64,000 nt of DNA from Marinomonas sp. IMCC 4694 (lineage in GTDB: Bacteria > Pseudomonadota > Gammaproteobacteria > Pseudomonadales > Marinomonadaceae). Position 1 is the stretch's first letter. Every line of letters begins with the position of its first letter. Shown here piece by piece: positions 17,673-26,482 of the stretch. The stretch spans positions 1,178,001-1,242,000 of the forward strand of contig NZ_VSRV01000001.1 in the NCBI RefSeq assembly GCF_008122525.1, given 5' to 3'. Made by a program: the position numbers and the translations under genes. Under the pieces are notes generated by a model. The model saw nothing but the letters and a program-made list of their open reading frames with translations, made no database searches and was not told the DNA's origin.

Positions 17673-19493
17673 TTAAATGCCAAGATAGTTCAGAATATCG
17701 TTTCTGGGTATGGCTTTAGAATAGTAGTAGCCTTGACCAATATTACAACCTCGTTGTAATAAGTAATCTACTTGTTCCTTATTTTCAATGCCTTCACAGA
17801 TTATTTTAGCGTTAAGATTTTGTATCATAGCAATAATTGCATTCAGAAATTTCCTTTCATTCTCATGTTGTTTTTTTATTTCTTCTATGAAAATCTTATC
17901 AATTTTGACAATTTCAAAGTTGATTTTTTTTAAGCTGTAAATAGACGAATGCCCTGTACCAAAATCATCTAATACTAGGCTATAGCCCAGTTTATTTATG
18001 TGATTAAGATTTTTGATTGCAATGCTGTCGCTTTCAAATAGCATGGTTTCTGTGACTTCAATTTTCAAAAGCCTTACAATATCAGGAGCACTTTCTGCTA
18101 TTAACTCCAACTCTTTTATAATAGCGTCTGATTTGACCTGATAAGATGATAAATTTACACTGATAGGCAGATGAACACCATGATACTTTAGTACCTTGAG
18201 ATATCGTTTTATCTCTCTTATTTGATTAACACCCAGTTTATGAATAATCGGATCAGACTCAATATAAGGTAAAAAATATGATGGTGGCTGCAAAATACCT
18301 TCTTCATTAATGTATCTTGCCAGTGCTTCAAATGAAACAACATCTCCTGTCACCATGTCATGTATTGGTTGAAAATAGAGATGCACTAAGCTTTTCTCGA
18401 CCGCTTGCTCTATCTCTTTGAATCTGTGCTCATGTTGGTTGGTTATTTTTTGTTTTTCATAATTATAAAAGGCAAAATCATTTCTACCAGACCTTTTGGC
18501 AATGTACATGGCGCTGTCTGCAGCATTGAGCAGGCTGTTTTTCGACATTGAGTCATCGGGGTACTGAGCAATACCGATACAACAAGTGCATTTGTACTCA
18601 AGGTCTTTGAGTGTGAATGGCCTTGAAAACTCACTTAAAATACGTCTTGCAACAGATTCTAAGTTACTTTTTGGTTGGTTTCCGGGTATTAAAACAACAA
18701 ATTCATCTCCGCCCAATCGAGCGACAAAATCACTCGACATACTGCAATTATTTAATCTTTCAGCAGCTTGGGTTAATAATAAATCACCATACTCATGGCC
18801 GTATTGGTCATTTAAATATTTAAATTTATCAAGATCTATAAAAAATATACTGAGTTGTTCGCCTTGCCTTTGAGCTTCTTCAAATTGCTCTTTAAATGTC
18901 ACGTTGAAACTGTGGCGATTGGCGATCCCTGTTAAGGGGTCTTTAAATGCCACGTCTTTCATGCTTTCTTCGGCTGTAACTTGCTTTGTTATATCTTCAA
19001 CAAAATGTAAAAAATTATGTGATTCGTCATCATGTACCATAACTATATTTACATTACATATGACAGGTGCCGCATTGTCAAAGGCAGTAGTACATGTCAT
19101 TCTTTCTTCGACATGATCTACTTCATTAATAAGGCTTTCAATTGCTTCATCATGTAATTTTTTCGAACTGTGGTGATAAAGAATATCATCCTTCTTGTCT
19201 TTTATATCTAAATAGTCACGACCAAAAAAGTGTGTAAAACTCGGATTTACGAACAAAATATTATGATTGCAATCAGTCAGGTAAATACTTTGATTCGAGC
19301 TTTCAAATGCTTGCTTGTAAAGGAAATCTTCTGATTTACTGTGAGAGTTATGTGTTAATGGAGAAAATGTAAAAAAGAAAGTAACTTTATTGTCGACAAT
19401 ATGTTTACTGTGACTGACAATGAATAGCTTCTTCTTTTTAATACATCGAATAAGTAATGGAATGGGTTTTTTCGTTTCATCTTTTAGTTCCAC
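17673..19493 (-). CDS. PAS-GGDEF-EAL c-di-GMP signalling protein (main frame)
   Basis: 606 aa in this frame. A PAS domain (about 60-165) is followed by GGDEF (about 175-335, with intact RLGGDEF) and EAL (about 355-600, with SFEALARY, EVTET, DDFGTGHSS, KIDKIFI and CEGIENKEQ, all the metal and catalytic positions). The arginine of the RxxD inhibitory site is absent (SMSSD before VARLGGDEF). The open frame begins at a GTG with no ribosome site. The true N-terminus most likely lies in the -1 related frame that starts at 19681, joined through a run of seven T (minus strand). It should make or break c-di-GMP in the cytoplasm. Confidence 0.85.
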   Translation of the reverse strand: MELKDETKKPIPLLIRCIKKKKLFIVSHSKHIVDNKVTFFFTFSPLTHNSHSKSEDFLYKQAFESSNQSIYLTDCNHNILFVNPSFTHFFGRDYLDIKDKKDDILYHHSSKKLHDEAIESLINEVDHVEERMTCTTAFDNAAPVICNVNIVMVHDDESHNFLHFVEDITKQVTAEESMKDVAFKDPLTGIANRHSFNVTFKEQFEEAQRQGEQLSIFFIDLDKFKYLNDQYGHEYGDLLLTQAAERLNNCSMSSDFVARLGGDEFVVLIPGNQPKSNLESVARRILSEFSRPFTLKDLEYKCTCCIGIAQYPDDSMSKNSLLNAADSAMYIAKRSGRNDFAFYNYEKQKITNQHEHRFKEIEQAVEKSLVHLYFQPIHDMVTGDVVSFEALARYINEEGILQPPSYFLPYIESDPIIHKLGVNQIREIKRYLKVLKYHGVHLPISVNLSSYQVKSDAIIKELELIAESAPDIVRLLKIEVTETMLFESDSIAIKNLNHINKLGYSLVLDDFGTGHSSIYSLKKINFEIVKIDKIFIEEIKKQHENERKFLNAIIAMIQNLNAKIICEGIENKEQVDYLLQRGCNIGQGYYYSKAIPRNDILNYLGI

Positions 19494-19681
19494 CCAATAA
19501 AAAAAGTAGATAAATCAGATGATATCAGGCGTGTTATTGAAACCATTGATTCTTTTAAGTCGTTACTTTTAATATGCCGACCAAACGTTTTATTGGCAAA
19601 ATCATTATAATAAATGATACCAAAGTGTTCATTGGTTAATATGCAAGGTAAAGCTAAATAATTTAGCATATCATTATTCAT
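19484..19681 (-). pseudogene. N-terminal PAS segment of the GGDEF-EAL protein, in a shifted frame
   Basis: 65 codons from ATG 19681 that read as the start of a PAS domain (LPCILTNEHFGIIYYNDFANKTFG) and then stop at TAA 19486-19484. Seven consecutive T (plus-strand A at 19499-19505) occupy two in-frame TTT codons preceded by T. A one-base backward shift there yields STFFYWVELKDET and joins this piece to the GGDEF-EAL frame, giving about 669 aa. This may be a real mutation, phase variation, programmed or transcriptional slippage, or a sequencing error. Confidence 0.75.
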
Positions 19682-19729
19682 TTATAACCCACTACCATTA
19701 ATAAATTTAATCCTTTCGGAATCTCATTT

Positions 19730-22726
19730 TTATATTTTTGAAGAAAATAAGGTAATTAAAATTTTACTGGCTGCTAAGGTATTTTCATCCAACTCATAGA
19801 TTGTATGATTAGCATACACAGGAACAGTACCTTCTTCGTTTGCAAGTGATATTTTGTAGCTACTGGGTGTGGCTTGACCAGGCTTAGAATCGATAACTGT
19901 TTGTATAACAGAGCGAAATTTTTCTTGATCTTTCTGATCAATGAGTTCAAAAAACTGCTCATCTTTAAAGGGAATCAAAGATTCTAATGAGTAGCCAAGT
20001 AACTTTTGAAATTCAGCATTAATATAATCAACAGACATAGTTTTTAAATCAATAACGCAGGCTGCATTAAGGCTACTATTAAGGATGTAGCTTATTTTAT
20101 CTTTGTATATGGTTTGTTCTCGCTCTGACATAATACTTTCTGTGACATCAGTCATCGTGCCCATTACCCTTTCAGCTTGTTTCAAGTCATTAAAAGAAAC
20201 AACCGCTTCCAAAGAAATAATAATCGTTTTCTTATTTCTATCATATGCCTCAAAAATAAAAGGTTGACTTGCTCTATTGTGCAATAGATTCGTCAATTGT
20301 TCTTCTAAGAGCCCACGATAATGGTCTTGAGCCAAGCCAATAAAGGCTTCGTACGACGGGTGAAACACTTTCTTATCTAAACCGAATAGTTGATAACAGC
20401 CATTACTCCAATCTATTTTACGGGTTGGAATATCCCAAAGCCATGATCCCATTTTGGCTGACTTCTCAGCGTCTTCGAGTAAGCTGTTGGTATGTTGTAA
20501 ATTATTTCTTAGTGCTTCAAGTTCTGTTCGTTGATGCTCTCTTTCTTCATAAGCCATACGCAATTCTGCATAGGCAGTTTGTAGCTCTTCATTGGTAGAT
20601 TGTAGTTCTTCATTGGTGGTTTCTAGCTCTTCATTTGAGCTTTGTAACTCCTCGTTCGAACTTTGTAATTCTTCGTTCATCGACTGCATTTCTTCGTTAG
20701 AGGTTTCTAGCTCCTCAATAACGTTTTGTAACTGTTCTTTTGTTTTTAGTAGTAACCTTTGTTGTTCGACTAATACCGCTTGATTAGAAGTATCTTGATT
20801 TCCCTCAGGCAGTACTGGAATATTTACGGGTTCTTCGACCTGAGAGAAGATCAAAATTAGAGAGCCTAAAGGCCCTTCACGTTTAATCGAGATTAAAATT
20901 AGTTTTACCCAGACATCCTTTCCATCTAAATTAAAAGATTGAAAGCCAGTGTTAGCGATGTCTTTTCCAGTATGAAGTTGGTGGAAAGCACTTCGTAAAT
21001 CAATCGATAATTGAGGATGAAGGTTCTTAAAAATATTATTAGTGGGCAAGCCAGATGGACGTACTAATAGTTTATTTTCACCCTCTGTAAAAATAATATC
21101 TTGGTTTTCATTGATGAGCATAGCATTTGGTAACACAAACTCTTTAAGAGTCTGAGAAATGATATTTGAAAATTCTTCGTTTAATTTAGTCCGCCTAGGG
21201 CTTTCAGTTATCGATTGCTCTTTATAATCGATTGCTTTCTTCCTAATACCGCTTGATTTTCTTTCCGGTGGCAGTTGTTTACCTACAAATAAAGCCTCGT
21301 ATATTTTACTCGTTTTAGAAAGAGGACGGTATTGTTCTTGAAAAACACCGATGGATTCGGATTGACCGAGCATTAAAATCCCTTTTGGATTTAATGCATA
21401 GTGAAACGTCGGTAATATTTGTCTTTGTAGCTCTACTGTAAAATAGATCATTAAATTTCGGCAAGTGATTAGATCAAGTCGTAAAAACGGTGGGTCGTTG
21501 TTAATATCATGAACTGAGAAAATCACATGTGATTTAATGGCTTTTGTTAACTCAAATTGATCGTCATTGACTAAGAAAAATTTATCACGAATGGGTTTGG
21601 GTAAATTTTGTAGGGCTGATTCAGGGTAAATAGCATTGCGAGCAAATTCAATAGCATGCTTGTCTATGTCAGTGGCAAAAATTTGAATTTTGTAGTCACT
21701 AATTTTATCGCCCAATATTTGACTTAAGATAATAGCGATGGAGTAAGGCTCTTCTCCAGTCGAGCAGCCAACACACCAAATGCGCAGCTCTTTTGTTTCT
21801 TTATTTAATATATAATTTGACAGCTCTCTGTCAAGACGATCAAATGCTCTTGCATCACGGAAAAAAGAAGTAACACCAATTAACATGTCATTAAATAGTA
21901 AGCTGACTTCTTCTGGATGGCCCTTTAAGTGATCTAGATACATGTCTGTATCATGAATACGCAAAGATGTCATTCGACGATCAATACGGCGTACAATGGT
22001 ATTTTCTTTATACAATGTAAAGTCGACTTTACATTGCTTTTTTAAAATATTAATAATGCCATTATAGGTATCTCGTGAAATGGCATTTTCATTATCCACA
22101 GACCGTCTACGTGGAAAGTGCATAATATTTTTTAATTCAGTGCCGATCTCTGTGGACTGAACAATTAAATCAACATTGCCGGAATTAATGGCTGAATTCG
22201 GCATACCGTCGTATTTTGCATCTTTAGGATCTTGGACGATACCAAAACCATTTTCACCCTTTATAGCTCGAATGCCACGGCTGCCGTCGCTGCCCGTTCC
22301 AGACAATATGATACCAATCGCGTTTTCACCTTTTACAGAAGCGATGGATTCGAACAGCATATCGACAGAGGGGCGAGGAGTGCGTCGTGTCTCGGGATAA
22401 CTGATTAGACTGATTCGATCGCCACTGGTGATTTCGATATTGAAGTTGGGGGGACAAATGTAGGCATGATTGGGTTCTAATACTTCATTATTTATTGCAC
22501 TGGTGATCGGAATAGTGCTGCCTTTTTCGAGTAAATCTACCATCATGCTTTTGTAGGAAGGTGACAAATGCTGTGCCACAACAAACGCCATATTGGTGTC
22601 AGTAGGAAGGTTAGAAAGCATCGACTGCAAAGCTTCGAGCCCACCGGCGCTGGCGCCCACACCAACCACAGTCAGATTGGGACGCGTGATGGTCGTATTT
22701 TCATCTATGTTGTTTTTCTGTGACAT
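19730..22726 (-). CDS. CheB-CheR fusion with PAS domains (chemotaxis-type methylesterase/methyltransferase)
   Basis: About 998 aa. The N-terminal CheB methylesterase domain has the catalytic Ser in GASAGG, His in VAQHLSPS and Asp in GTGSDGSRG, without a receiver. It is followed by a CheR methyltransferase with SAM motif GCSTGEEPYSIA and NLMIYF. A PAS-like region is then followed by a coiled coil made of seven-residue NEEL(Q/E)S/T repeats (DNA about 20570-20760) and C-terminal PAS domains. ATG 22726 is preferred; the upstream ATG at 22795 adds 23 residues with no match. First gene of a three-gene set with the GGDEF-EAL protein and the lone receiver. Confidence 0.92.
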   Translation of the reverse strand: MSQKNNIDENTTITRPNLTVVGVGASAGGLEALQSMLSNLPTDTNMAFVVAQHLSPSYKSMMVDLLEKGSTIPITSAINNEVLEPNHAYICPPNFNIEITSGDRISLISYPETRRTPRPSVDMLFESIASVKGENAIGIILSGTGSDGSRGIRAIKGENGFGIVQDPKDAKYDGMPNSAINSGNVDLIVQSTEIGTELKNIMHFPRRRSVDNENAISRDTYNGIINILKKQCKVDFTLYKENTIVRRIDRRMTSLRIHDTDMYLDHLKGHPEEVSLLFNDMLIGVTSFFRDARAFDRLDRELSNYILNKETKELRIWCVGCSTGEEPYSIAIILSQILGDKISDYKIQIFATDIDKHAIEFARNAIYPESALQNLPKPIRDKFFLVNDDQFELTKAIKSHVIFSVHDINNDPPFLRLDLITCRNLMIYFTVELQRQILPTFHYALNPKGILMLGQSESIGVFQEQYRPLSKTSKIYEALFVGKQLPPERKSSGIRKKAIDYKEQSITESPRRTKLNEEFSNIISQTLKEFVLPNAMLINENQDIIFTEGENKLLVRPSGLPTNNIFKNLHPQLSIDLRSAFHQLHTGKDIANTGFQSFNLDGKDVWVKLILISIKREGPLGSLILIFSQVEEPVNIPVLPEGNQDTSNQAVLVEQQRLLLKTKEQLQNVIEELETSNEEMQSMNEELQSSNEELQSSNEELETTNEELQSTNEELQTAYAELRMAYEEREHQRTELEALRNNLQHTNSLLEDAEKSAKMGSWLWDIPTRKIDWSNGCYQLFGLDKKVFHPSYEAFIGLAQDHYRGLLEEQLTNLLHNRASQPFIFEAYDRNKKTIIISLEAVVSFNDLKQAERVMGTMTDVTESIMSEREQTIYKDKISYILNSSLNAACVIDLKTMSVDYINAEFQKLLGYSLESLIPFKDEQFFELIDQKDQEKFRSVIQTVIDSKPGQATPSSYKISLANEEGTVPVYANHTIYELDENTLAASKILITLFSSKI
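20570..20760 (-). repeat. 21-bp coding repeats encoding a coiled coil
   Basis: Tandem imperfect 21-bp units, each encoding a seven-residue heptad such as SNEELQS or TNEELQS, inside the CheB-CheR fusion. Six or seven copies are visible. They form the linker between the CheR/PAS part and the C-terminal PAS domains. Confidence 0.8.
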
Positions 22727-23000
22727 AATATCGCGTCTCTTTAAGCAGTAACACACAGTTATTGTCGTGATTAGGTCAACTTTACACTGGCACACTGATC
22801 AGCGAAACGTAGCAAAATCGTTTTTAAAAAAGTGAATTTACGCGGCCTATCTGTGTTGTTGTTCATTGATCTCTATATATAAAATAGCTTATGCAAGTGA
22901 TAAAAGATAATTTAATTCAAACTAAACAGCCATTACAGAGAGATTAATCACAAAAACATCGTAACGTAACTTGGTGATCTCGTATCGGGCCTTGACTCCG
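22727..23000. other. intergenic region upstream of the CheB-CheR fusion
   Basis: AT-rich stretch that should hold the promoter of the minus-strand signalling operon. No clear -35/-10 pair or structured RNA was recognised. If the RRXRR remnant that follows came from an IS200/IS605-type element, its guide RNA would be expected next to it, but nothing here can be assigned. Confidence 0.25.
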
Positions 23001-23430
23001 GTACTGAATAAAAACGGCTCAGCACTCATGCTATGCAAGTTACAAAAAGCAAGGTCCTTGCTTCAGCGGGGAAATGCAAAGGTGGAAAAACGGGCACCTT
23101 TTACCATCTAGCTACCAATGACCATGTGGTTGCTATCTGCCTATAAGGGTGGTCAGCTTGTCGAACTCAATCCTAGTGTCTACATCGAACGCATCGAAAG
23201 GAGATTATTAGCTCACCAAAGGCCCTTGATCTGAAAAGAAAATCTCTGTTGGTAAGATCTTCGGCCTTGAGAATCATGACTTTATTTCGACTCCGCAAGG
23301 TGATGGGTTCGTTCAAGGCAAAAGAAGCACAGGCTATTTTGGATTAGAAATGATCCCTTGTGAAATCGTTTACGCCAGTACGAACATCAAAAAAACACAC
23401 TTCGGATTTCAGCTCAAACCACAGCATTAA
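23001..23430 (+). pseudogene. decayed RRXRR-domain (IscB-like) nuclease gene
   Basis: No intact frame. The frame from 23001 reads VLNKNGSALMLCKLQKARSL and continues to KVEKRAPFTI. This matches the RRXRR N-terminal domain pattern (small molecule-like L-M-P-C-x-x-x-x-A-R-x-L-L ... G-x-A-K-V ... P-F-T-I-Q-L). A TAG at 23109-23111 sits where the family has Gln. A second fragment, in another frame (23248-23430), reads GFVQGKRSTGYFGLEMI and STNIKKT. This resembles the C-terminal end of RRXRR-HNH proteins (FxxGxRxSGYFD ... KKL). The middle, including any HNH nuclease, is lost. A remnant of an IscB or RRXRR-HNH mobile gene is the best reading. Confidence 0.6.
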
Positions 23431-23581
23431 TTCAAAAAATTCAAAAAATGGAGCGCGCAAGCCATTCCCCTCCCGTTAAATTAGGAGGTATTCTTGCCAA
23501 GAATAGGATCAAAAGTTACCTGTTTTTAAGAATATTCTATCGAATTAAGCCGAGTATAAAGAGGCGTGTTTCATAAAAGCA

Positions 23582-24334
23582 CTAGAGCATGATGACGCCG
23601 CGACCAATCGACGTGATGGGCCCCGTCGGGCGACCAGTCGGTGAGCCAGTTTCTTGCTCTAAGGTTAACTCGAACAATTGGTTCTCGGCGAGCGGTGGAA
23701 GCTGCTCTAACTCTACCCTAAGCGTTTCGCCTTTTTTTACCAAGCCTAAGGAAACCGGCGCATCCCAATTGTCTGCCTTTGTCCAAAATTGCAAAGCTTT
23801 GCCTTCTGGAATGTCAATGGTCATGAGGGGAACCAGTTGCAGTTGCCGTTGATTTGATTGGTTGGTCTGAATCACCCAGCCTGGGGTTTTATCCTCTGGA
23901 GCCACTAAAACGGCAATGTAAGTGGGCTCGCTGGGTGTGGGTTTTAGAGTGTGTAATTGCACTGCGAAAAATACGGCCAACGCCATGCCTGCTCCGGTTA
24001 ATCCACGCCAAATGGGCAAACTTTGCCAGAAAGACGTTTTTTCTCTAGTAGGCTTTGACGTCGCGGGTTGATCAAGCGCGTCTAGACTGCGCTCAATACG
24101 AGCTGTCAAAGGCGGCGGCGCGGACACCGGTGGTAATTTATCGGTGATGGAAACAAAATGATTTTGCCACTGATTCACCTTTTTTTGTAATGCTGGGCTT
24201 TCTACCAGTCTGGCTTCAAACGTTAGACGTGCGGCTTTGTCCAGCGTGCCTAGTACATATTGGCCAGCAAGATTGCTGTCTGTGTCTGGAATATCCGTAT
24301 CTGTGTCTGAAATATTTGAATGTGGTTTGCTCAT
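23582..24334 (-). CDS. anti-sigma factor, RskA family
   Basis: About 250 aa. The cytoplasmic N-terminal anti-sigma domain (about 15-110, LAGQYVLGTLDKAARLTFE) is followed by one membrane helix (about 115-133) and a periplasmic RskA C-terminal domain (WVIQTNQS ... FWTKADNWDAPVSLG). There is no HxxxCxxC zinc motif. Start ATG 24334 has GGAG eight bases upstream and overlaps the sigma-factor stop (ATGA), so the two are translationally coupled. It should hold the partner ECF sigma factor inactive at the membrane until an envelope signal. Confidence 0.9.
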   Translation of the reverse strand: MSKPHSNISDTDTDIPDTDSNLAGQYVLGTLDKAARLTFEARLVESPALQKKVNQWQNHFVSITDKLPPVSAPPPLTARIERSLDALDQPATSKPTREKTSFWQSLPIWRGLTGAGMALAVFFAVQLHTLKPTPSEPTYIAVLVAPEDKTPGWVIQTNQSNQRQLQLVPLMTIDIPEGKALQFWTKADNWDAPVSLGLVKKGETLRVELEQLPPLAENQLFELTLEQETGSPTGRPTGPITSIGRGVIML

Positions 24335-24900
24335 TGTAAACACTCCTTCAACGAATTTAGGCTGCGCTTGATCCAGGATTTCACCGTTCCGAGTGGTTTG
24401 TCGAGGAGGGTGGCGATTTCGCCTTGCGTATAACCGTCCACATAAGCGTGTAATACACAGAGTTTTCGCTCAGGCTCTAAGTGATCCAAGCAACGAGTGA
24501 GGGAGGCTTGTGTCAATGGATCGTTTGCCAGCGTTTCTACATCATCAAGATGATGTTCGCTTTCTTGTAACTGGTTATCACACAGGTCGAGCAGGAATTC
24601 AGGTTCAAATAGAATTTGTCGGTTGCTGTATTTTAGAGCGTTGAGCGCCAAATTTCGAGTTAGGGTGTAAATCCAACCACGGGCTGACCCCAGGTCGCTA
24701 TGGTAACTTTGAGCATTTTGCCAAATTTTAATAAAAGCATCGTGTACCACGTCCTCTGCGAGTGGGCGATTTTGTAGAATTCTCAGCACCACCGACAGTA
24801 ATTTCGGTGCTTCTTGCTCATACAGTTGCCTTAAAGCACGACGATCACCGGCGGCGCAATACTTGAGCGTGGTTTCGTAGTCAAAAATAGAGGGAGACAC
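24331..24900 (-). CDS. ECF RNA polymerase sigma factor (SigK/RpoE-like)
   Basis: About 189 aa from GTG 24900, which has a GGA five bases upstream. Region 2 (RRALRQLYEQEAPKLLSVVLR, VVHDAFIKIWQNA, RGWIYTLTRNLALN) and region 4 (LEPERKLCVLHAYVDGYTQGEIA, GTVKSWIKRSL) are both complete. A longer reading from ATG 24993 adds 31 poorly conserved residues with a badly spaced AAGG, and is less likely. It precedes and overlaps the anti-sigma gene and is divergent from the DUF3455 gene, which is a candidate target. Confidence 0.93.
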   Translation of the reverse strand: MSPSIFDYETTLKYCAAGDRRALRQLYEQEAPKLLSVVLRILQNRPLAEDVVHDAFIKIWQNAQSYHSDLGSARGWIYTLTRNLALNALKYSNRQILFEPEFLLDLCDNQLQESEHHLDDVETLANDPLTQASLTRCLDHLEPERKLCVLHAYVDGYTQGEIATLLDKPLGTVKSWIKRSLNSLKECLQ

Positions 24901-25124
24901 CTTGATCCGTCCTAATAAAAAAAACAGTGTACAAAACTGACTCTTTGAAGTCATTAGGCACGAGGTAAGAAGCCTATTTTTTAAAGCATTCATCCTTTTT
25001 TAACTATTTTTTTAATTTTTTTAAAACAAACTGCATCCAAATGCTTATCTCGATTGTTGTACTTATAACGAACCGTCAAACGGACTGTTTATTCCATCAA
25101 AACTCGCTAAAAAAGGACACAACA

Positions 25125-25676
25125 ATGAGCAATAAAATGATGTTTAAAAGCCTTCAAATCGCTGCAGTATCGGCTTTAATGATCACGAGTGTGCAATCAC
25201 ACGCTTGGACGTTTTCTCAAGACAACCTTCCCGCGTCTGTACAAGTACCAGCGGGCAACAAGGTTGCTATGTTTACGTCAGCGGTAGGTAACATTACGTG
25301 GGAATGTAAAGCGGATTCAAAAAATATGGATCAAGCAAGCTGGGCGTTTGCAGGCCCACGTGCGATCTTGAGTGACAATAAGGGTAACCACCTTGTTTCA
25401 TACTTTGGTCCACCAGCAACATGGGAATCGATAGACGGTTCTTCTATTACTGGCAAACAATTGGCGGTTTCTCCTTCTGAAAAAGGCAGTATCCCAATGC
25501 AATTGGTCAAAGCCAACACCTCATCGCGCCCTGGCGTGCTAGAAGGCGTGACTTACGTGCAGCGTATTAACCTTAAAGGTGGCGCAGCACCAGAAACAGG
25601 CTGCAACATGGACAAGATTGGCCATAAAGTGGTTGTTAACTACTCTGGCGAATACTTATTCTGGAAAGCTAAGTGA
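25125..25676 (+). CDS. secreted DUF3455 family protein
   Basis: 183 aa. An N-terminal signal peptide (MSNKMMFKSLQIAAVSALMI..., likely cut after QSHA) is followed by a DUF3455-type domain with VPAGNKVAMFTSAVG, WECKA, AFAGPRAILSD, ATWESIDGS and a C-terminal GYF-like strand. Start 25125 has AAGGA in front; the open frame upstream (from 25041) is not translated signal-like. Divergent from the ECF sigma/anti-sigma pair, a gene pairing that suggests control by that sigma. Molecular function of the family is not known. A strong terminator follows. Confidence 0.85.
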   Translation: MSNKMMFKSLQIAAVSALMITSVQSHAWTFSQDNLPASVQVPAGNKVAMFTSAVGNITWECKADSKNMDQASWAFAGPRAILSDNKGNHLVSYFGPPATWESIDGSSITGKQLAVSPSEKGSIPMQLVKANTSSRPGVLEGVTYVQRINLKGGAAPETGCNMDKIGHKVVVNYSGEYLFWKAK

Positions 25677-25756
25677 TAATAGAAAAATCTATCATTAGTA
25701 ATTGATCAATACCTATTTAGTATTATTCCTATAATGGAATGATAATTTACGATTCT

Positions 25757-25804
25757 AGCATCAGTGAACTTATTTTATAATATAAGTTTGCTGATGCTCT
25801 TTTG
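25757..25804 (+). terminator. long-stem intrinsic terminator after the DUF3455 gene
   Basis: AGCATCAG (25757-25764) pairs with CTGATGCT (25791-25798), and an inner AACTTAT/ATAAGTT stem extends the hairpin. It is followed by CTTTT. Confidence 0.8.
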
Positions 25805-25948
25805 CGTTTTAAAAGTATTTAAACACTTTGAGAAGCAATAATAATTAAAAATTATACACAATAAAACTTAATGTAATTCTATAATCATTTAAATGTTGAT
25901 TTTATAAATTATAATATTTTTTAATTGGTTTCAATGAGGTTCAATCTA

Positions 25949-26271
25949 ATGTTATCTAGGTTTTTTACCGGAAATTCTGCTTCAATAGATGAGCTTTTAA
26001 AAAGTAAAGAAGAGTTGCTTAAATATAAGCAAATATTGATATCCCAGAAAAAGCATCTTTTCTATATTACCTTTGATACTAAAGGCAATATTTTAGACGC
26101 TAATAGCCATTTTCTTAACATTATGGGGTACCAGAAAGAGGATGTTATCGCATTGAATCATGCTATTTTTTGTGAAAAAAATTACGCACAGAGCGAAGAG
26201 TATCAAGTCTTTTGGAGGGACTTGAAAAACGGAAATTTTCAAAAAAACATTTTCAAACGTATCACTAAGAG
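25949..26271 (+). pseudogene. BdlA-like PAS-PAS-MCP receptor, 5' part (interrupted by IS)
   Basis: N-terminal 107 codons of a soluble receptor: a short coiled lead (DELLKSKEELLKYKQILISQ), then the first half of a PAS domain (FYITFDTKGNILDANSHFL, NHAIFC). Start ATG 25949 is preceded by GAGG at nine bases; TTG 25925 and ATG 25934 are alternatives. The frame runs into the IS at 26272 and ends 14 codons later. Removing the IS and one 7-bp target copy restores RITKSKKVVWLDS and an uninterrupted 434-residue protein. See the 3' part. Confidence 0.88.
26265..26271 (+). repeat. 7-bp target site duplication, left copy
   Basis: CTAAGAG directly before the left inverted repeat of the IS; an identical copy lies at 27709-27715. 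Confidence 0.85.
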
Positions 26272-26287
26272 AGCATCTTGCAAAACT
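26272..26287 (+). repeat. IS left terminal inverted repeat
   Basis: Sixteen bases whose last ten (TTGCAAAACT in reading direction) are identical to the inverted right end. Confidence 0.8.
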
Positions 26288-26482
26288 AATAGCCAACCCA
26301 TTTGTGGATAACTTATCGCCCTTTTAGAGGCTGTTTTTTTACTCAGTTAAGCATGTGTTTCTATGCATTTTCTATTTTGACTAGGTCGTCATCGCTTTTC
26401 TCTCTTTTTTGATCATAGCGGCTCGTTCTGTGACCACCCCAGAAGCACAATATCCTCGATACATGACTTATTTTTCTGCGAT

